From: CAWCVR01 sp963799105
GTDB taxonomy: Bacteria; Acidobacteriota; Terriglobia; Bryobacterales; Bryobacteraceae
NCBI GenBank assembly: GCA_963799105.1
Contig: CAWCVR010000002.1
Coordinates: forward strand, 620,001 to 684,000
DNA: 64,000 bases
Direction of reading: 5' to 3'
Shown here: piece by piece, positions 50,033 through 60,988 of the stretch
Layout: each line of letters starts with the position of its first letter
Position numbering within the stretch: the stretch's first letter is position 1
Position numbers and translations under genes: made by a program
The notes under the pieces: model-generated
Database searches by the model: none
What the model was told of the DNA's origin: nothing
What the model saw: only the letters and a program-made list of their open reading frames with translations

Positions 50033-52258
50033 ATGAAACTCGCCGCCATGCTCTTCGCCATCTGCGCCGCCGCCGCTGCTCAGCCCCTTTCCTGCGACCT
50101 CGGCGGCTACCACCCGCTCGATGGTCTCCACGCCACCGTCAACCAGGGCTTCCTGGAACTGACCTGGACCGGCGAACGCCAGGAGCAACTGCGCGCCAGC
50201 CTGGGCCTGCGCGATGGCCAGCCGCTGGTCCACGAACTGGCCGCCGTCTCGGCTGGCCACTGGGTCTCGCTCGGCCGTGACCTGTCGCCGGAGTTCCAGA
50301 TCACCAGCGGCCGCCGCCGCCTTTCGGAACAGCAGATGGCACCCTTGCGCGAACTCGGCATCGCATTCACCCCCGAGGTGGTGGACCGCGAGAAATGGAA
50401 CGCCTTCTGGGACGCGCCGCTCATGGTTCCCGGCAAGGCCAGCGGCGGGATGGACATGCCTCGCAAGCCCGAAGAGATCCGCCGTGCCTGGGCGCGGTTC
50501 CACTCGACAGGTTGCCAGGTGAAGACCGATGGCGCGCGCCTGGAGGTCACCTTCCCCGGCGTCGACGCGGGCATCTTCTCGGGCGAGTTGCGCTACACCG
50601 TCTACCGCGGCTCCAACCTGCTCCGCCAGGAACTGATCGCCAAGACCGACCAGCCCTCGGTGGCCTACAAGTACGTGGGCGGACTGAAGGGCTTCACCAT
50701 CGACAAATGCTCCGAGGTGGATTGGCGCGACCCGGCGCGCGCCTGGCAGCACTACAGCTTCGGCGGGCCGGTCAACCAGGACCCGGTGGGTCTGCGCGCC
50801 CGCAACCGCCTGGGTATTCTCCAGGTGTGCGGCGGCGCGCTGGGGTTCCTGCCGCCCTCGCACAAGTTCTTCTTCGCGCGCGAAATCGAAACCAATCTCG
50901 GCTACGTCTACTACCGCAAGGATAGCGCCACCAGCTTCGCCATCGGCGTGCGCCAGCCGGACCGCGAGGAAGGCTACAAGCCCTGGGGCACGGAAACCGC
51001 GGAGTGGGAGCGCAGCGTGCGCGAGGCGCGCGGCGAGATCGACAACTTCGCCCTCTACAACGCGCCTCCCGGCACCCTGCAGCGAATGCCGGTGTATTTC
51101 TACTTGAGCGCGGCCGGCGTCCCCGCCACCCAACAGCACATCCTGGCCTACACTCGCGACGACGTCTTTAAGCCGCTTGCCGGGTTCAAGGTGGTGGTCA
51201 GCCACTTCCATTTCCACATCAACGAACACCTCACCGACGCCGGCAGCATGGACGAAATGCCCGCCTGGATTTCCGTCTTCCGCGCGCTGGGTGTGAACGC
51301 CGCCATCGTGGCCGACTTCCATTCCGACTCCCACCCCTCCGACACCGGCGCCATCCGCCTCAACGAGCAGAAGGTCTACTTCGAAGGCTGCCGCCGCTTC
51401 TCGGACAACGATTTCCTGCTGATCCCCGGCGAAGAGCCCGACGCCAATTTCGGCGGCCACTACATGTTCGTCTTCCCCAAGCCGGTCTACTTCACCCACC
51501 TGCGCAAGCCCGCCAACCCGCCCGCGCAGCCGTACGCCGAGACGCTCCCGCCGTGGGGCAAGGTCTACCACACCACTTCCGCCGCCACCGAGATGCAGCT
51601 TCTGAACGACGAGCAGGGCCTGGTGTGGCAGACGCACCCGCGCACCAAGGGGTCCGCCGGCTACCCCGACGCCACCCGCACCGCCGACTTCTTCAACAGC
51701 AAACGCTTCATCGGAGGCTCGTTCCAATCGCTGCCGGTGGACCTGTCCGAGAAGCGCATCTGCGAAGCCCGCTGCCTCGGCCTGCTCGACGACATGAACA
51801 ACTGGAGCGGCGCCAAGTACATGATCGCCGAGGGCGACACCTACATGAAGTACCCCGACGACGAGACCTATCCGCAGATGGAGGTCAACTACGTCAAGCT
51901 CGCCTCCATCCCCAAGTTCGACGAACCGTGGACGCCGGTGCTGCGCGCCCTCCAGACCGGCGACTACTTCGTCACCACTGGCGAAGTGCTGTTCAAGAGC
52001 TGGGCTATCGAAGGCACGGGTGGGCGCCGCTTTTACAATGCCGAGGTGGAATGGACCTTCCCGCCGGAATTCGCCGAACTCGTCTGGGGCGATGGCACGG
52101 CCACCAGCCGGCAGATGATACCGCTGGCCGGCATGGCGCCGCAGAGCGGCCACCAATTTCACGTCCCCTTCGATGTGGAGGGCAAGAAGTGGGTCCGCTT
52201 CGCCGTGTGGGACTCGGCCGGCAACGGCGCGTTCACGCAGCCCGTGCACTTGCGGTAG
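50033..52258 (+). CDS. Exported hypothetical protein with a His/Asp-rich metal-site-like centre
   Basis: 741 residues with a signal peptide (LAAMLFAICAAAAAQ). The N-terminal ~370 residues are beta-rich (LRYTVYRGSNLLRQEL, YVGGLKGFTIDKCSEVDW). From ~385, VVVSHFHFHINEHLTDAG, GVNAAIVADFHSDSHP and LLIPGEEPDANFGGHYMFVF give spaced His/Asp/Glu residues in the order seen in PHP-type metal hydrolases, though the match is only to the pattern. A C-terminal Ig-like strand set (KWVRFAVWDSAGNGAFTQ) closes it. AGAGGCTCC upstream gives a weak ribosome site. Possibly a secreted metal hydrolase acting on carbohydrate or phosphate substrates. Confidence 0.7.
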   Translation: MKLAAMLFAICAAAAAQPLSCDLGGYHPLDGLHATVNQGFLELTWTGERQEQLRASLGLRDGQPLVHELAAVSAGHWVSLGRDLSPEFQITSGRRRLSEQQMAPLRELGIAFTPEVVDREKWNAFWDAPLMVPGKASGGMDMPRKPEEIRRAWARFHSTGCQVKTDGARLEVTFPGVDAGIFSGELRYTVYRGSNLLRQELIAKTDQPSVAYKYVGGLKGFTIDKCSEVDWRDPARAWQHYSFGGPVNQDPVGLRARNRLGILQVCGGALGFLPPSHKFFFAREIETNLGYVYYRKDSATSFAIGVRQPDREEGYKPWGTETAEWERSVREARGEIDNFALYNAPPGTLQRMPVYFYLSAAGVPATQQHILAYTRDDVFKPLAGFKVVVSHFHFHINEHLTDAGSMDEMPAWISVFRALGVNAAIVADFHSDSHPSDTGAIRLNEQKVYFEGCRRFSDNDFLLIPGEEPDANFGGHYMFVFPKPVYFTHLRKPANPPAQPYAETLPPWGKVYHTTSAATEMQLLNDEQGLVWQTHPRTKGSAGYPDATRTADFFNSKRFIGGSFQSLPVDLSEKRICEARCLGLLDDMNNWSGAKYMIAEGDTYMKYPDDETYPQMEVNYVKLASIPKFDEPWTPVLRALQTGDYFVTTGEVLFKSWAIEGTGGRRFYNAEVEWTFPPEFAELVWGDGTATSRQMIPLAGMAPQSGHQFHVPFDVEGKKWVRFAVWDSAGNGAFTQPVHLR

Positions 52259-52423
52259 GGGCGCGGACGCCGCCGGGAATTGGCGGCGGTTGAGGCCGAA
52301 TTCCGCGCGGGGGCGGCCATTCACGTTCTTTCGTCCCAGCGTCCCCGCCCGGAAATGGGTACACGCCTGACGAACGATCCGCGTTAACGTCTTATAGATA
52401 GGATTCTCGTTTTCAGGACAACC

Positions 52424-54052
52424 ATGCTAATTCGATCCACTTTGGTCGCATTGCTCCTTGTTGGGGGGACAGCCGCGCAGACCAGTTCGTTTCCCAAGCC
52501 CTCTTATTTCCGCGAGACGTTCGCCGCAACCCGGACCCGCGTGGAACTCCAGGATCCGGTCAAATTGAAGGACTTCATAGTGGACGGCAAGCTGGATCTC
52601 TCGCTGAAGTCGTCCCTGGAACTGGTGATGGCAAACAACACGGACATTCAGCTCCAACTTTTGACGCTGGAGACGCCCAAGAATGCCATCATGCGGGCCA
52701 TGTCCACCTGGGATCCGACGGCCAATGCCAGTTTCAGCAGCACGCGTTCCACCTCGCCTTCGGTGACCGCCCTGGCCGGAGCCGCCACGGCGGACTCCTT
52801 GAATCAACCGGCCAACTTCAGCTTCTTCGAAACGCTACCCACCGGGATGCAGTACACCGTGGGGTACTCGGCATCCAAGAGCACCACCAACAGTTCCTTC
52901 GCCACCCTGAACCCCAGCCTGAGCTCCGCGTTGAATGTCAACTTCTCGCAACCGCTGCTGCGCAACCGCGGCGCGTCGGTGAACCGCCTGAATCTCATGA
53001 TGGCCAGGAGCCGCTATGGCATAGCCGGTTCCACCCTGAAGAGCAACCTCATCCAGTTAATCAACAGCGCCGAAAACGCCTACTGGGACGTAGTGCAGGC
53101 GCGCGAGAACCTGCGAGTGGCGCAAAGCGCGCGCAAACTGGCGGAGGATTCCCTGGCGCTGTCGCAGAAGGAACTGAATCTGGGCGCCATCTCGCCGCTG
53201 GATATCTACAACCCCGAGCAGCAACTGGCGAATGCGGAACTGACCGTGTCGCAGGCGCGATTCTCTCTCACCCAGGCCGAGAACGCCTTGCGCAAGCAGA
53301 TTGGGGCCGATCTCGATCCGGACATCCGCCGGACGCCCCTGGAACTGACCGAGACCGTGGAATCCGCCGTGGCTAGCGAGCCCCTGGATGCGGAGCAGCA
53401 GGTGGCGCGCGCGATCCTGGCGCGGCCGGACTTGAAAGCCGCCCTGCAAAGCCTGGACACGGACGACCTGCAAATTCGCCAGGCGAAGAACGAGATCCTG
53501 CCCAACCTGTCGCTCACCGGGTCCTACACCACGCAGGGCGTGGGCGGCAACGTGTACGCGGGGAGCCTCGGTGGCCTGGCCGCCCCGCCGATTCCCGGAG
53601 GATTCGGCGACTCCCTCAGCCAGATGTTCGGCTTCGGCTACCCGGTCTACTCTTTCGGTTTGAACCTGAGTCTCCCTATCCGCAACCACGCCGCCACGGC
53701 CGATATGGCGGACGCGCTGGTTCAGAAAAAGCGCGATTCTCTGACGGTGCGAAACAGCCAGCAGGCCATCCGGCTGAGCGTTCTCAACGCCGTCAGCAAC
53801 GTGGAATCCAGCAAGGAGTCGTTGAAGCTGGCGCTGGTGGCGCGCGGTTTTGCGGCCAAGTATCTGGACGCCGAGAACCAGAAGTTCCAGTTGGGAAGCG
53901 AGCCCATGCAATTCGTTCTACAGGCCCAGACGCAACTCTCCCAGGCGGAGTCCGCGGTGGTTCAAGCGCAGGTCGGTCTGCGGCGTAACCTGTTGAACCT
54001 GTTCACCCAGACGGGCGAATTGCTGGACCAGCGCGGGATCGTGATCCAATAG
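52424..54052 (+). CDS. TolC-family outer-membrane efflux protein
   Basis: 542 residues with a signal peptide (STLVALLLVGGTAAQ). TolC pattern: LKSSLELVMANNTDIQLQLL, VNFSQPLLRNRG, long helices (NAYWDVVQARENLRVAQSARK, ALSQKELNLGAISPLDIYN) duplicated in the second half (VESSKESLKLALVARGFAAK). It would form the outer-membrane channel for the HlyD and ABC genes downstream. The 165-base gap upstream contains TATAGAT, a possible -10, about 30 bases before ATG. Confidence 0.92.
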   Translation: MLIRSTLVALLLVGGTAAQTSSFPKPSYFRETFAATRTRVELQDPVKLKDFIVDGKLDLSLKSSLELVMANNTDIQLQLLTLETPKNAIMRAMSTWDPTANASFSSTRSTSPSVTALAGAATADSLNQPANFSFFETLPTGMQYTVGYSASKSTTNSSFATLNPSLSSALNVNFSQPLLRNRGASVNRLNLMMARSRYGIAGSTLKSNLIQLINSAENAYWDVVQARENLRVAQSARKLAEDSLALSQKELNLGAISPLDIYNPEQQLANAELTVSQARFSLTQAENALRKQIGADLDPDIRRTPLELTETVESAVASEPLDAEQQVARAILARPDLKAALQSLDTDDLQIRQAKNEILPNLSLTGSYTTQGVGGNVYAGSLGGLAAPPIPGGFGDSLSQMFGFGYPVYSFGLNLSLPIRNHAATADMADALVQKKRDSLTVRNSQQAIRLSVLNAVSNVESSKESLKLALVARGFAAKYLDAENQKFQLGSEPMQFVLQAQTQLSQAESAVVQAQVGLRRNLLNLFTQTGELLDQRGIVIQ

Positions 54053-54193
54053 GCGTCCCATGGCGCGACAGACGGTCCCACAAGCGAACACCGGAGGAGG
54101 CGCCTGCGGCTGGTAACCCCTGCAACGTCATAGGTTAGACCGAACCCGGGATTTGGCAGGCGCCGTGCCACTCCAGCAGTCAGGTAAACGCGA

Positions 54194-55480
54194 ATGGACA
54201 TCCCACGCACGGACGCGAAACGGAGGAAGGCAATCCGCATCGCCGTGGTCCTCACCACCCTGACGCTGGTGGTGGGCGGCATCGGCTACGGAGTGAGCCG
54301 GCTCAAACCCGCGGCCCCTCCGGTGGACTTCTCGGCCCTGTGGCCGGACACCGTCAAGCGCGGCCCGATGGTTCGCGAAGTGCGCGGCAACGGCACGCTG
54401 GTTCCCGAAGATACCATGCTGATCACCGCCACCACGGACGCGCGGGTGGAGCGCATCCTGATCCGTCCCGGAACGCCGGTGCGGGCCGATTCGCTGGTCA
54501 TGATCCTCAGCAGCCCGGAGCTCGACAACCAGTTGCTGACCGCCGAGTACGCGGTCAAGACGGCGGAGGCCGACTATGCCAAGATCGAGGTGGCCCTGCA
54601 GGCCTCGCTTCTCGACATGCAGTCCAAAGTCACCCAGGTCAATTCGGACTACAACACCGCCAAATTGCAGTCCGACCGGGACGCCAAACTGGCCCAGGAC
54701 GGATTGGTTTCCGAGATCGACGGCAAGATTTCGGCCGCCCGGGCGCAGCAACTTCTGGAGCAACTGGCCATCGAGCGGAAGCGGGTCGAGATCAGCGCGA
54801 AATCCGACGAAGCCTCGCTGGCCGCCGCCAGGGTCAAGGTGGATCAGTTGCGCGCCGATTACAACCTGAAGAAGAGCCAGGTGGACCGGTTGCACGTCCG
54901 CGCCGGGTTCGACGGCATGCTGGAATCGCTGCCGTCTCCGCTCACGCCGGTGGAGGAAGGGCAGAGAGTGGCGGCGGGCGCGCCGCTCGGAAAAGTCGCC
55001 CAGCACTCCAAGTTGAAAGCCGAGTTGAAGATCCCCGAAACCCAGGTGAAGGACATCGCCATCGGGCAGTCCGCCGTCATCGACACGCGCCTGGCGGGCG
55101 GCGGGTCCAATGGGCTGATCGACGGAACGGTATCGCGCATCGAACAATCGATCGTCAACGGAACCGTGACCGTGGACGTCGCTCTGAAGGGCGCGCTACC
55201 GCAGGGCGCCCGGCCGGACCTGAGCGTCGATGGCACGGTCCAGCTCGAGCGGTTGAGCGATGTCTTGTACGTAGGCTGCCCGGTGTACGGGCAGGAGAAC
55301 GCCGCCGTGGAACTCTTCAAGATCGAGCCCGGCGGCAAGTACGCCAACAAGGTCAAGGTGACCTTCGGGCGCCGCTCGGTCAGTTACATCGAAGTGAAGA
55401 GCGGGTTGAATGCGGGCGATCGCGTGATACTCTCTGACATGTCCACGTACGATAGTTACGACCGGATTAAGTTGAACTAG
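54194..55480 (+). CDS. HlyD/MacA-like periplasmic adaptor
   Basis: 428 residues. One membrane anchor (~16-36, IRIAVVLTTLTLVVGGIGYG), then barrel-sandwich half (TTDARVERILIRPGTPVRAD), a long helical hairpin (~125-225: AQQLLEQLAIERKRVEISAK), the returning half-lipoyl strand (LHVRAGFDGMLESLPSPLTP), and C-terminal beta-barrel (LKIPETQVKDIAIGQSAVID). It links the inner-membrane ABC permease to TolC. Substrate unknown. Confidence 0.92.
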   Translation: MDIPRTDAKRRKAIRIAVVLTTLTLVVGGIGYGVSRLKPAAPPVDFSALWPDTVKRGPMVREVRGNGTLVPEDTMLITATTDARVERILIRPGTPVRADSLVMILSSPELDNQLLTAEYAVKTAEADYAKIEVALQASLLDMQSKVTQVNSDYNTAKLQSDRDAKLAQDGLVSEIDGKISAARAQQLLEQLAIERKRVEISAKSDEASLAAARVKVDQLRADYNLKKSQVDRLHVRAGFDGMLESLPSPLTPVEEGQRVAAGAPLGKVAQHSKLKAELKIPETQVKDIAIGQSAVIDTRLAGGGSNGLIDGTVSRIEQSIVNGTVTVDVALKGALPQGARPDLSVDGTVQLERLSDVLYVGCPVYGQENAAVELFKIEPGGKYANKVKVTFGRRSVSYIEVKSGLNAGDRVILSDMSTYDSYDRIKLN

Positions 55481-55508
55481 AAGGGCACGAAACTCGTTAG
55501 CGAGGTTA

Positions 55509-56222
55509 ATGAACATGGATAACGGCTCCCAACCGCTGATTCGACTGGAGCAGGTGAGCAAGGTATTTGTGACGGACGAGGTGGAGACGCACGCACTTTC
55601 GGGGATCCACTTCGACGTGAAGAAGGGAGAGTACCTGTCGATTGCCGGACCGTCGGGTTGCGGCAAGTCCACGCTGCTTGCCATCCTGGGGCTGCTGGAT
55701 ACTCCCACCGGCGGAACCTACTATCTGAACGGGCAGCCCGTGACCGGGCTGAAACTCTCCGAACGGGCCCGCATCCGCAACCGCGAGATCGGGTTTATCT
55801 TCCAGGCGTTCAACCTGATCGGCGACCTCACGGTGTATGAGAACGTGGAACTGCCGCTTACCTACCGCGGCATGCCTTCGGCGGAACGCAAGCGCCGCGT
55901 GCAGGAAGCGCTGGAGCGGGTGGGGATGTCGCACCGCATGAAACATTACCCCTCGCAGCTTTCCGGCGGCCAGCAGCAGCGCGTGGCCGTGGCCCGGGCC
56001 TTGAGCGGCGACCCGCTGATCCTGCTGGCGGACGAGCCGACCGGGAACCTGGATTCGGCCAATGGCGAAGCCGTCATGAGCCTGCTGCGGGAACTCCACG
56101 CGGCCGGGAGCACGATCTGCATGGTGACCCACGACCCGCGATACGCGGAATTCGCCGACCGCACGATTCGATTGTTCGACGGCCGCATCGTCGAGGAAAG
56201 CGTGGAACCAGCGAAGGCCTAG
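55509..56222 (+). CDS. MacB/LolD-type ABC transporter ATPase
   Basis: 237 residues. Walker A GPSGCGKSTLLAILGLLD (~38), Q-loop IFQAFNLIGDLTVYENVELP, signature LSGGQQQRVAVARAL, Walker B LILLADEPTGNLD, and H-loop VTHDPRYAE. In this subclass the ATPase powers a MacB-type permease that passes its substrate to the periplasmic adaptor. 28 bases after the adaptor gene, so in the same operon. Confidence 0.95.
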   Translation: MNMDNGSQPLIRLEQVSKVFVTDEVETHALSGIHFDVKKGEYLSIAGPSGCGKSTLLAILGLLDTPTGGTYYLNGQPVTGLKLSERARIRNREIGFIFQAFNLIGDLTVYENVELPLTYRGMPSAERKRRVQEALERVGMSHRMKHYPSQLSGGQQQRVAVARALSGDPLILLADEPTGNLDSANGEAVMSLLRELHAAGSTICMVTHDPRYAEFADRTIRLFDGRIVEESVEPAKA

Positions 56223-56365
56223 CCGCTCGCCGGGCGGCGCTCCATGGAGGGGAATCGCAGCCGCGCTCGCAGCTCCCGAAGCACCGTTACATTTGGCGGA
56301 CTTGGCGGGGCATCCCTTGCCCCACGGCTGGCAACGGGCAACCTGGCGTGTTAACCTGACAAGCC

Positions 56366-58790
56366 ATGCACCCGATTGTTCAGGATCTTCGGTACGGTGT
56401 GCGCTCCCTCACAAAAGCGCCGTCGGTCGCCATTGTTGCCGTGCTGGTGCTGGCCCTCGGCACTGGCGCCGGCACGGCGATCTTCAGCGTCGTGGATGCC
56501 GCGCTGTGGAAGCCGCTCCCGTATCGCGATCCGAAAGGCCTGGTGATGATCTGGGACGAGAGTCCGGCGCTCGAAACCGGCCGCATGTATGTGGCGGCGG
56601 CGAACCTGCCGGCCTGGCAACAGAACCGGTCCTTCGAGGGCATGGCCGAGGTGGTGGATTTGCGCATCAACCTCACGGGTGGCCCCAATGGGCATATCGA
56701 GCCCGAGGAACTGCGCGCCGAGCGGGTTTCCGCCGGAATGTTTCCTTTGTTGGGCGTCCAGCCCTCCATCGGCCGCGCCTTCCAGCCCGACGAGGACCGG
56801 CCGGGACACACCGACTTCGTCCTCTTGAGTCACGGCCTCTGGCAGCGGCGCTTCGGCGGCGACAAGGCGATTCTGGGGAAGAGCATCCGCCTGCGGGACC
56901 AGTCCTGCCAGGTCTTGGGCGTGCTTCCCGCCGGCTTCTCGGTGCTCGATCCCCTGACGGACGTTCTGGCTGCCTCTCGGGCTGGACCCCTACGATCCGC
57001 ACTCCGCTACGGCGCGCATGCTGACGGTGGTCGCGCGTCTGAAGCCCGGCGTGTCGCTGCAACAGGCGCGCTCCGAAATGGCGGGCATCGGTGCGCGGCT
57101 GGAGCGGTCGAACCCGGCGCTGAATAGCGGCTGGCGGCCCGCGAGTTACTCGTTTCGCGACGGACTCGTGAGCAAATCGGAGAAGCCCCTCGATGTCATC
57201 ATGGCCGCCGTGGGGCTGCTGATCCTCATGGCCTGCGCCAACGTTGCCAACCTGTTTCTAGCGCGCGGCGCGGCCCGGCAAAAGGAATTCGCCCTGCGAA
57301 TGGCCCTGGGCGCCAGCCGCGGGCGCATCGCGGCGCAACTTCTTTCGGAGAGCGCGCTGGTGTCGCTGGCCGGCGGGGCCGCCGGTCTGGTCCTCGCCGG
57401 CGTCCTGCTGGCCTGGCTGTCGCGGCTCGGCGCGAACAGCATTCCGCGCATCGCGGAAGCCCGGTTCGATGTCCGGATGTTTCTGTTTGCCGTGGGTCTC
57501 TCCCTGTTCAGCGGGCTGCTGTTCGGCATCGTGCCCGCCATCCAGGGCTCGGGAGCGGGGCTGCGCGCCGCCCTGGCCGAGGAAGGCCGTGGCGGCACGG
57601 CGGCAAGATCCAGCCGCCTGTTGCGCGACCTGCTGGTGGTCGCCGAAGTGTCGCTCGCCGTGGTGGTCCTGATCGCCGCGGGGCTGCTGGTGCGCAGTTT
57701 CGCGCGGCTGAGCGCCACCAACCCCGGCTTCCAACCCGACTCGGCTCTGACCTTCGGCCTACCGATGGGAGGAGGCCGGAACAGCGCGCCCGAGCGCCGC
57801 GCGCCTTTCCTCGACCAGGTCGCCCTCGGGCTGACGGCGCTGCCCGGCGCGCGCTCCATGGGCGCCATCAACGTCCTGCCGCTGACGGGATTCGGCCCAG
57901 GCTCGGCCTTTGCCTTGCAGGGCCATCCGGAACCTCCGCCGGGCCAGCGTCCCATCGCTCTCCTGCGATGCATCACCACCGGCTATTTCCGGACGATGGG
58001 CATTCCGCTGGTGGCGGGACGCGAGTTCACCGGGTCCGACGGCCCTGGGGCTCCGCTGGTCGTCATCGTGGACCAGTACCTGGCGCGGCGCTTCTCGCCG
58101 GACGCCAGCCCCGTGGGCGTCCGGATCGCCATGGATCGCCCGGCGCCGAGGACCGCGCAGATCGTGGGCGTAGTGGGAGACGTCAAGCCGGTCAGCGTGA
58201 ACGGCGAAGCCTGGCCCACCATCTACCTGTCCTACGCGCAACAGCCCTTGGCGGCCATGGCAGTGGTCTTGCGCACCGTGCGGCCTCCGCTCTCACTGGC
58301 GCTCGGCGTGGAACGCGAAATCCACCAGCTCGATCCCGACCAGCCGGTGACCGAAGTCAGGACCCTGGACGACGTTGCCGGCGGCGCTCTTGAAGAAGCG
58401 CGTTTCCACACCCTTCTGCTGGCCGGATTCGCGGAGGTCGCCTTCCTTCTGTGCGCCGTGGGAATCTACGGCGTGATCTCCTACGACACCAGCCGGCGAA
58501 CGCGCGAGATCGGCATCCGCATGGCGCTGGGCGCGCAGCCCGGCGATGTGGCGCGGTTGATCGTGGGCCAGGGAGCCTGGCTTGCCGGATGTGGCATCTC
58601 GCTCGGCCTGGCGGCGGCCTTCGCGCTGACTCGCTATATGGCCAGCATGCTCTACGAAGTCGAGCCTTCCGATTTCCCGACGTTCGCGGTCATGGCGGCG
58701 ATGCTGGGAGCGGTCGCCCTCCTGGCCAGCTACCTTCCCTCGCGCCGCGCCATGGCGCTCGACCCGGTGGCGGCTCTGCGTCATGAATAG
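56366..58790 (+). pseudogene. ADOP/MacB-like ABC permease with a one-base frameshift
   Basis: The first part (from ATG 56366, MHPIVQDLRYGVRSLTKAP, a typical ADOP start) runs in frame to TDV near 56965 and then leaves the family sequence. The protein resumes one frame away with WLPLGLDPYDPHSATARMLTVVARLKPG. Removing one T of TT at 56964-56965 would restore an ~807-residue permease: MacB_PCD periplasmic domain, FtsX helices (LILMACANVANLFLARGA), a second periplasmic domain, and C-terminal FtsX segment ending AMALDPVAALRHE. Either a real recent mutation or an assembly error; the rest has no other damage. Confidence 0.85.
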
Positions 58791-58798
58791 GACCCATA

Positions 58799-59499
<701 letters not shown>

Positions 59500-59503
<4 letters not shown>

Positions 59504-59607
59504 TGACCACCCGGCTCTCCAGCATCTCGAAGCACTTCCGGCGCCGCCCCATGGCGCACCCGTGCGGCGCAACCGCTCCCAGCGCCACCGCGCGGCCGCA
59601 GCCATGA
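59500..59607 (+). pseudogene. 35-codon hybrid remnant: methyltransferase start joined to ABC-ATPase end
   Basis: ATG 59500 overlaps the ATPase stop. It reads MMTTRLSSISKHFRRRPM, similar to the real methyltransferase start MMGAWLAAVSAHFRRRRM, then switches to PCGATAPSATARPQP, similar to the ATPase tail, and stops at 59607, overlapping the next ATG. This is what remains when a duplicated ATPase-methyltransferase segment loses its middle. Confidence 0.7.
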
Positions 59608-60245
59608 TGGGCGCCTGGCTGGCCGCCGTCTCCGCGCACTTCCGGCGCCGCCGTATGATGCGCTTCGCGCGCACGATGGGGATCGCGCCGGAGACGCGGG
59701 TGCTCGACGTCGGCGGCACGCCGGATGCCTGGCGGTTGCTGCCGGCCCCTCCGCGGGTCACCCTCCTCAACACGCCGCGGGCCCGCGAGGCGCTGGGTTC
59801 GGCGTCCTCCTGGGTGGCCGGCGACGGGCGCGCGCTGCCGTTCCGCGACGGCGCCTTCGACGTGGTATTCAGCAACTCCGTCATCGAGCACGTGGGCGAC
59901 GCCGAAAGCCAGGCCCGCTTTGCCCGCGAAACGATGCGCGTCGGCCGGCGGTTCTGGGTGCAGACGCCCAATCGCTGGTTTCCCCTGGAGCAGCACGTGC
60001 TCCTGCCGCTGGTCCATTGGCTTCCCCGATCCTGGCAGCGCGTCCTGGTGCCGCGGCTCAGTCCGGCGCACATCGCGCTCCGCCTTTCGCCGGACCGGCG
60101 CGAGTACTACCTGCGCCATTATGTGGAGGACGTCCACCTTCTGGACGCCGCCGGCCTGTGCGCTCTGTTCCCCGGCGCGCGGCTGGTGCGCGAACGCTTC
60201 TGCGGCTGCACCAAATCGCTCATCGTCCACGCCGGAGAGGAGTGA
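59604..60245 (+). CDS. Class I SAM-dependent methyltransferase
   Basis: 213 residues from ATG 59604 (a second ATG follows at 59607). SAM site VLDVGGTPDAWRLL (motif I with DVGG), acidic loop VAGDGRALPFRDGAFDVVFS, and NSVIEHVGDAESQARFARE as motif IV. The C-terminal part has aromatic-rich WVQTPNRWFPLEQHVLLPLV, seen in small-molecule or sugar methyltransferases of glycan clusters. Substrate unknown. It may be translated with the export operon through the ATGA overlap. Confidence 0.87.
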   Translation: MMGAWLAAVSAHFRRRRMMRFARTMGIAPETRVLDVGGTPDAWRLLPAPPRVTLLNTPRAREALGSASSWVAGDGRALPFRDGAFDVVFSNSVIEHVGDAESQARFARETMRVGRRFWVQTPNRWFPLEQHVLLPLVHWLPRSWQRVLVPRLSPAHIALRLSPDRREYYLRHYVEDVHLLDAAGLCALFPGARLVRERFCGCTKSLIVHAGEE

Positions 60246-60277
60246 TCCGCGGCCGTGCGGTACAATGACGGTATCGC

Positions 60278-60781
60278 ATGCAAGTACTCCAGGCGGGGCA
60301 CTATAAACTGATTTACCTGGAACTTCAGACTGAGATGATCACCGCCGTCGCCAGGCAGGCGGGTTTCGAAGTGAAGGTCAAGGACAGCCAGCGCGCCCTC
60401 CAACTCGATCTGAGCGCTCCCGGCCGCGAGGGCCCCCTGCTGCTGTTTGACGCCGCCGACGCAGCCAACCTGGGATGGTTTTCGCGTTGCCAGTTCTACG
60501 TGGATGGCCGCTCCGGCTGTGTGATGCAGACTCCCATCTCGCTGGCCAACAAGCGCGACCGCGGCGGCAAGGTGCTGCCCGGCGCGGTGCGCCTGACGAT
60601 CGCCAAGGAACTCCCCGCCAGCTTCCGGCTTCCCGGCAAACAGGCTCTCACCGAGCCGGTCTTCTATAACCTGTTCTCGAACTTCCTGACCGCGCTTACC
60701 CACACTGGCGTGGCCCTGTGCGGCGCCGGAGCCGTTGAACCCCTGGCCGGCCGCGGGGAAACCGTCGGCTGCAAGAACTAG
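60278..60781 (+). CDS. Hypothetical protein
   Basis: 167 residues. TACAAT lies about 17 bases upstream of ATG (possible -10). Mixed alpha/beta with no signal peptide: YLELQTEMITAVARQAGFEV, GPLLLFDAADAANLGWFSRC, and VFYNLFSNFLTALTHTGVAL. No family recognised and no catalytic motif evident. The following small gene starts directly at its stop, so they form a pair. Confidence 0.6.
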   Translation: MQVLQAGHYKLIYLELQTEMITAVARQAGFEVKVKDSQRALQLDLSAPGREGPLLLFDAADAANLGWFSRCQFYVDGRSGCVMQTPISLANKRDRGGKVLPGAVRLTIAKELPASFRLPGKQALTEPVFYNLFSNFLTALTHTGVALCGAGAVEPLAGRGETVGCKN

Positions 60782-60988
60782 ATGCCGCCGGCCGTGAGAT
60801 TCGAACTCTCCGACGAGCAGATGGCGGTGCTGAACGCGCAGGCGGCGGCGCAAGGCCTCACCCTGGAAGACTGGTTCAAGGTTCTCGCCGCTCGTGAAGC
60901 TGCCGCGGCCAACTGTCGTGGGATCGCCCAGGCGGCGGCCGCGCGAATTCTCGATATCGGGAACGGCGTGAAACGCGATTCCGATTAG
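60782..60988 (+). CDS. Small protein, possible ribbon-helix-helix regulator
   Basis: 68 residues; ATG directly abuts the previous stop. FELSDEQMAVLNAQAAAQGLTLEDWFKVL has the strand-helix-turn-helix pattern seen in RHH antitoxins and regulators, but the match is by eye only. No toxin gene accompanies it. The stop overlaps the convergent phosphomutase stop by three bases. Confidence 0.55.
   Translation: MPPAVRFELSDEQMAVLNAQAAAQGLTLEDWFKVLAAREAAAANCRGIAQAAAARILDIGNGVKRDSD

Noticed and set aside
49949..52324. 791-codon minus-strand frame opposite the exported 741-residue gene
   Set aside because: The plus-strand frame has a signal peptide and normal composition; the antisense product does not.
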